This document shows, piece after piece, positions 62,642 through 64,000 of a stretch of DNA of 64,000 nucleotides (position 1 is its first letter; every line of letters begins with the position of its first letter). The translations under genes were made by a program, and so were the position numbers. Under the pieces are notes generated by a model, which worked only from the letters and a program-made list of their open reading frames with translations, had not been told where the DNA came from and did not search any database. Source of the stretch: Burkholderia diffusa (GTDB lineage Bacteria > Pseudomonadota > Gammaproteobacteria > Burkholderiales > Burkholderiaceae); assembly GCF_001718315.1 (NCBI RefSeq), contig NZ_CP013363.1:1-64000 (forward strand). Reading direction: 5' to 3'.

Positions 62642-63820
62642 TCAATGATGGAGCAACGGGTAGGCCACCAGTCCGACGAGCGCGGCGGCCGTGACGATAA
62701 CCGGCTCCTGCAGCTTCTTGAAACGCCACAGCAGCAGCACGGTACCGACGGCGAGCAGTGCGGTCGGCAGGTCGACGATCGAGCGTTTCGCGATAACGAG
62801 GACGGAGCCCGTGATCGCCCCGACGGCTGCGGCGGTGATTCCATTCACGAACGCCTTGACGCCCGGAAGGTGCCCGTACTTCTTCACGTATGGCGCGGGA
62901 ATGACAGTGAACAGATAGCAGGGCAGGAACGTGCCGAGCGCCGCGACGCATGCGCCCGGAAAGCCGGCCACGAGGTACCCGATGAAGCCGACGGTGATCA
63001 CGACCGGGCCGGGGGTGATCATCGCGACCGCGACTGCGTCGACGAACTGCTTGTCGTTCAGCCAGTGATGTTCCGTGACGACGCCGCCGTAGAGGAACGG
63101 CACGATCGCGAGCCCGGAGCCGAACACGAATGTGCCTGCCTTCGTGAAGAACGCGCCGATCTGCACGAGCTGCGGCAGATCGATGCCGCTCGCGATTGCG
63201 CCGATTGCCGGCAGGTTGGCGGCGGCAGCGGCATTCAGCCCGCCCCTGTGCAGCCACTTGGGTGGGGCGCGCCACAGCCAGCCGACCAGGCCCGCGACGA
63301 GGAACAGCCATGCGATCTCCGATTCCGTGACGAAGGTCACGGCGGCGAGTGTCACGAAGATCGCCCAGAGCAGCTTGTCGCGGCCGACGGTTTTCGTCGT
63401 GAGCTTGTACGCGCTCATCGCGATGATGCCGACCACCGCGGCGCCGACGCCGTAGAAGACGGCCTGCATCCAGGACAGTCCGCCGAAATGCGCGTATGCG
63501 AACCCGAGGGCGAGCACCATCAGGAACGACGGCAGCACGAACGCGAAGCCGACGAGTGTCGCACCGAGAATGCGGTAGTGAACGAAGCCGAGATAAATCG
63601 CGAGCTGGGCCGCCATCGGCCCCGGTGCGAGCTGGGCGAGCGTGAGCCCTTCCTTGTAGTCGGCTTCAGTGATCCAGCCACGGCGCTCGACCAGGTCGCG
63701 ACGCATGTAGCCGGCGAGCGCAACCGGCCCGCCGAAGCCGAACGTGCCGAGGCGCAACATGTAGGCGACCAGCGCGCCGAGCGAGTAGGTCGGTTCGGTC
63801 GCGGCGATGGCAGTGGTCAT
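62642..63820 (-). CDS. chrA: Chromate transporter ChrA (long, two-domain)
   Basis: A 392-residue long-chain CHR-family efflux protein. Two homologous domains are visible: GTFGFGGPVALAGYMRRDLV (residues about 25-45) and GTFVFGSGLAIVPFLYGGVV (about 225-245), with TLAQLAPGPMAAQLAIYLG and AVAMITPGPVVITVGFIGY. It expels chromate from the cytoplasm. Its ATG overlaps the stop of the upstream gene (ATGA), so the two are co-translated, as in chrBA operons. Confidence 0.93.
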   Translation of the reverse strand: MTTAIAATEPTYSLGALVAYMLRLGTFGFGGPVALAGYMRRDLVERRGWITEADYKEGLTLAQLAPGPMAAQLAIYLGFVHYRILGATLVGFAFVLPSFLMVLALGFAYAHFGGLSWMQAVFYGVGAAVVGIIAMSAYKLTTKTVGRDKLLWAIFVTLAAVTFVTESEIAWLFLVAGLVGWLWRAPPKWLHRGGLNAAAAANLPAIGAIASGIDLPQLVQIGAFFTKAGTFVFGSGLAIVPFLYGGVVTEHHWLNDKQFVDAVAVAMITPGPVVITVGFIGYLVAGFPGACVAALGTFLPCYLFTVIPAPYVKKYGHLPGVKAFVNGITAAAVGAITGSVLVIAKRSIVDLPTALLAVGTVLLLWRFKKLQEPVIVTAAALVGLVAYPLLHH

Positions 63821-64000
63821 GATCTGGCTCCGGTCTCGTTCTTGCCGCACGACGAGAAATGCGCGTGCAGGGAGTCGAGCACGGCGCTCATCTGCTCGAG
63901 CAATTGATCGTCGTTCTCCGTGCGCTGGCGCGTGCCGGCCATCACGGCCTCGAAGCCGGTCGCCTCGGGTGCCATGGGGCCGCCCACGTCGAGCGCGTGC
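63817..64000 (-). CDS. C-terminal part of the gene before chrA (probably chrB-like), partial
   Basis: The frame ends GFEAVMAGTRQRTENDDQLL, EQMSAVLDSLHAHFSSCGKN, ETGARS and stop, with no start in the window. PEA-G-AV--G----DD-LL--LD-L is reminiscent of the C-terminus of chromate-resistance protein ChrB, and the ATGA overlap with chrA fits a chrBA operon. Only about 60 residues are visible, so the assignment is tentative. Confidence 0.5.
   Translation of the reverse strand, partial: HALDVGGPMAPEATGFEAVMAGTRQRTENDDQLLEQMSAVLDSLHAHFSSCGKNETGARS

Noticed and set aside
61895..63907. A 670-residue + strand frame
   Set aside because: Antisense of the MFS and chrA genes; no domain pattern.

Overview
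The window is high-GC DNA with tightly packed genes and protein families typical of Burkholderia, most likely a Burkholderia cepacia complex or related species. It appears to begin at the replication origin of a secondary chromosome. Evidence for this is a Rep_3-type initiator (repA, 1-1365) transcribed away from a 1.8 kb gene-free region packed with about 20 iterons, a DnaA-box-like site and an AT-rich stretch, followed by a KfrA-like coiled-coil DNA-binding protein and a degenerate tyrosine recombinase. kbl-tdh lies close to the chromosome 2 origin in other Burkholderia, as I recall it. Partition genes are not visible and would lie to the left of the window.

1-21 kb, origin-proximal block: repA, the iteron field, a kfrA-like gene, the dead recombinase, a small gene behind a strong LexA-type box, XRE-cupin regulator/kbl-tdh (threonine to glycine), TetR/DUF1348, tartrate dehydrogenase/LysR, an alternative argC/LysR, and an adc-bdhA-patatin operon (ketone body and polyhydroxybutyrate-related metabolism). 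The most unusual feature is a set of single or paired copies of the origin iteron in gene-free gaps up to about 20.7 kb. All the clear copies are in the orientation opposite to the origin array, and I see none further right.

21-36 kb: a PadR/siderophore-interacting reductase pair resembling YqjI/YqjH; an aldehyde dehydrogenase remnant; a catabolic operon (cupin dioxygenase-like, MFS, zinc alcohol dehydrogenase, SDR, porin) with a divergent AraC regulator; a GMC oxidoreductase with its own AraC regulator; argO/argP; an Fnr regulator and a universal stress protein.

36-48 kb: cysE, an overlapping folE-folM pair, and a 4-hydroxybenzoate/protocatechuate block (LysR, pobA, pcaI-pcaJ-pcaB-pcaD-pcaC-pcaK). 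pobA makes protocatechuate. pcaB, pcaC and pcaD carry the ring-cleavage product to 3-oxoadipate, pcaIJ activates that to its CoA ester, and pcaK imports substrate. Ring-cleavage (pcaGH) and thiolase (pcaF) genes are not present here.

48-64 kb, more accessory: a LysE exporter, a frameshifted Bcr/CflA-type transporter, a LysR gene, a lower-GC patch with a DUF2059 gene, a PqiABC-type lipid-transport operon with split PqiA, a lipoprotein/TetR pair, a wreck in which an IS3-family remnant interrupts a DoxX-like gene, then YncE-like, DUF1259, MFS and chromate-transport (chrA) genes. No rRNA, tRNA or CRISPR array was recognised.
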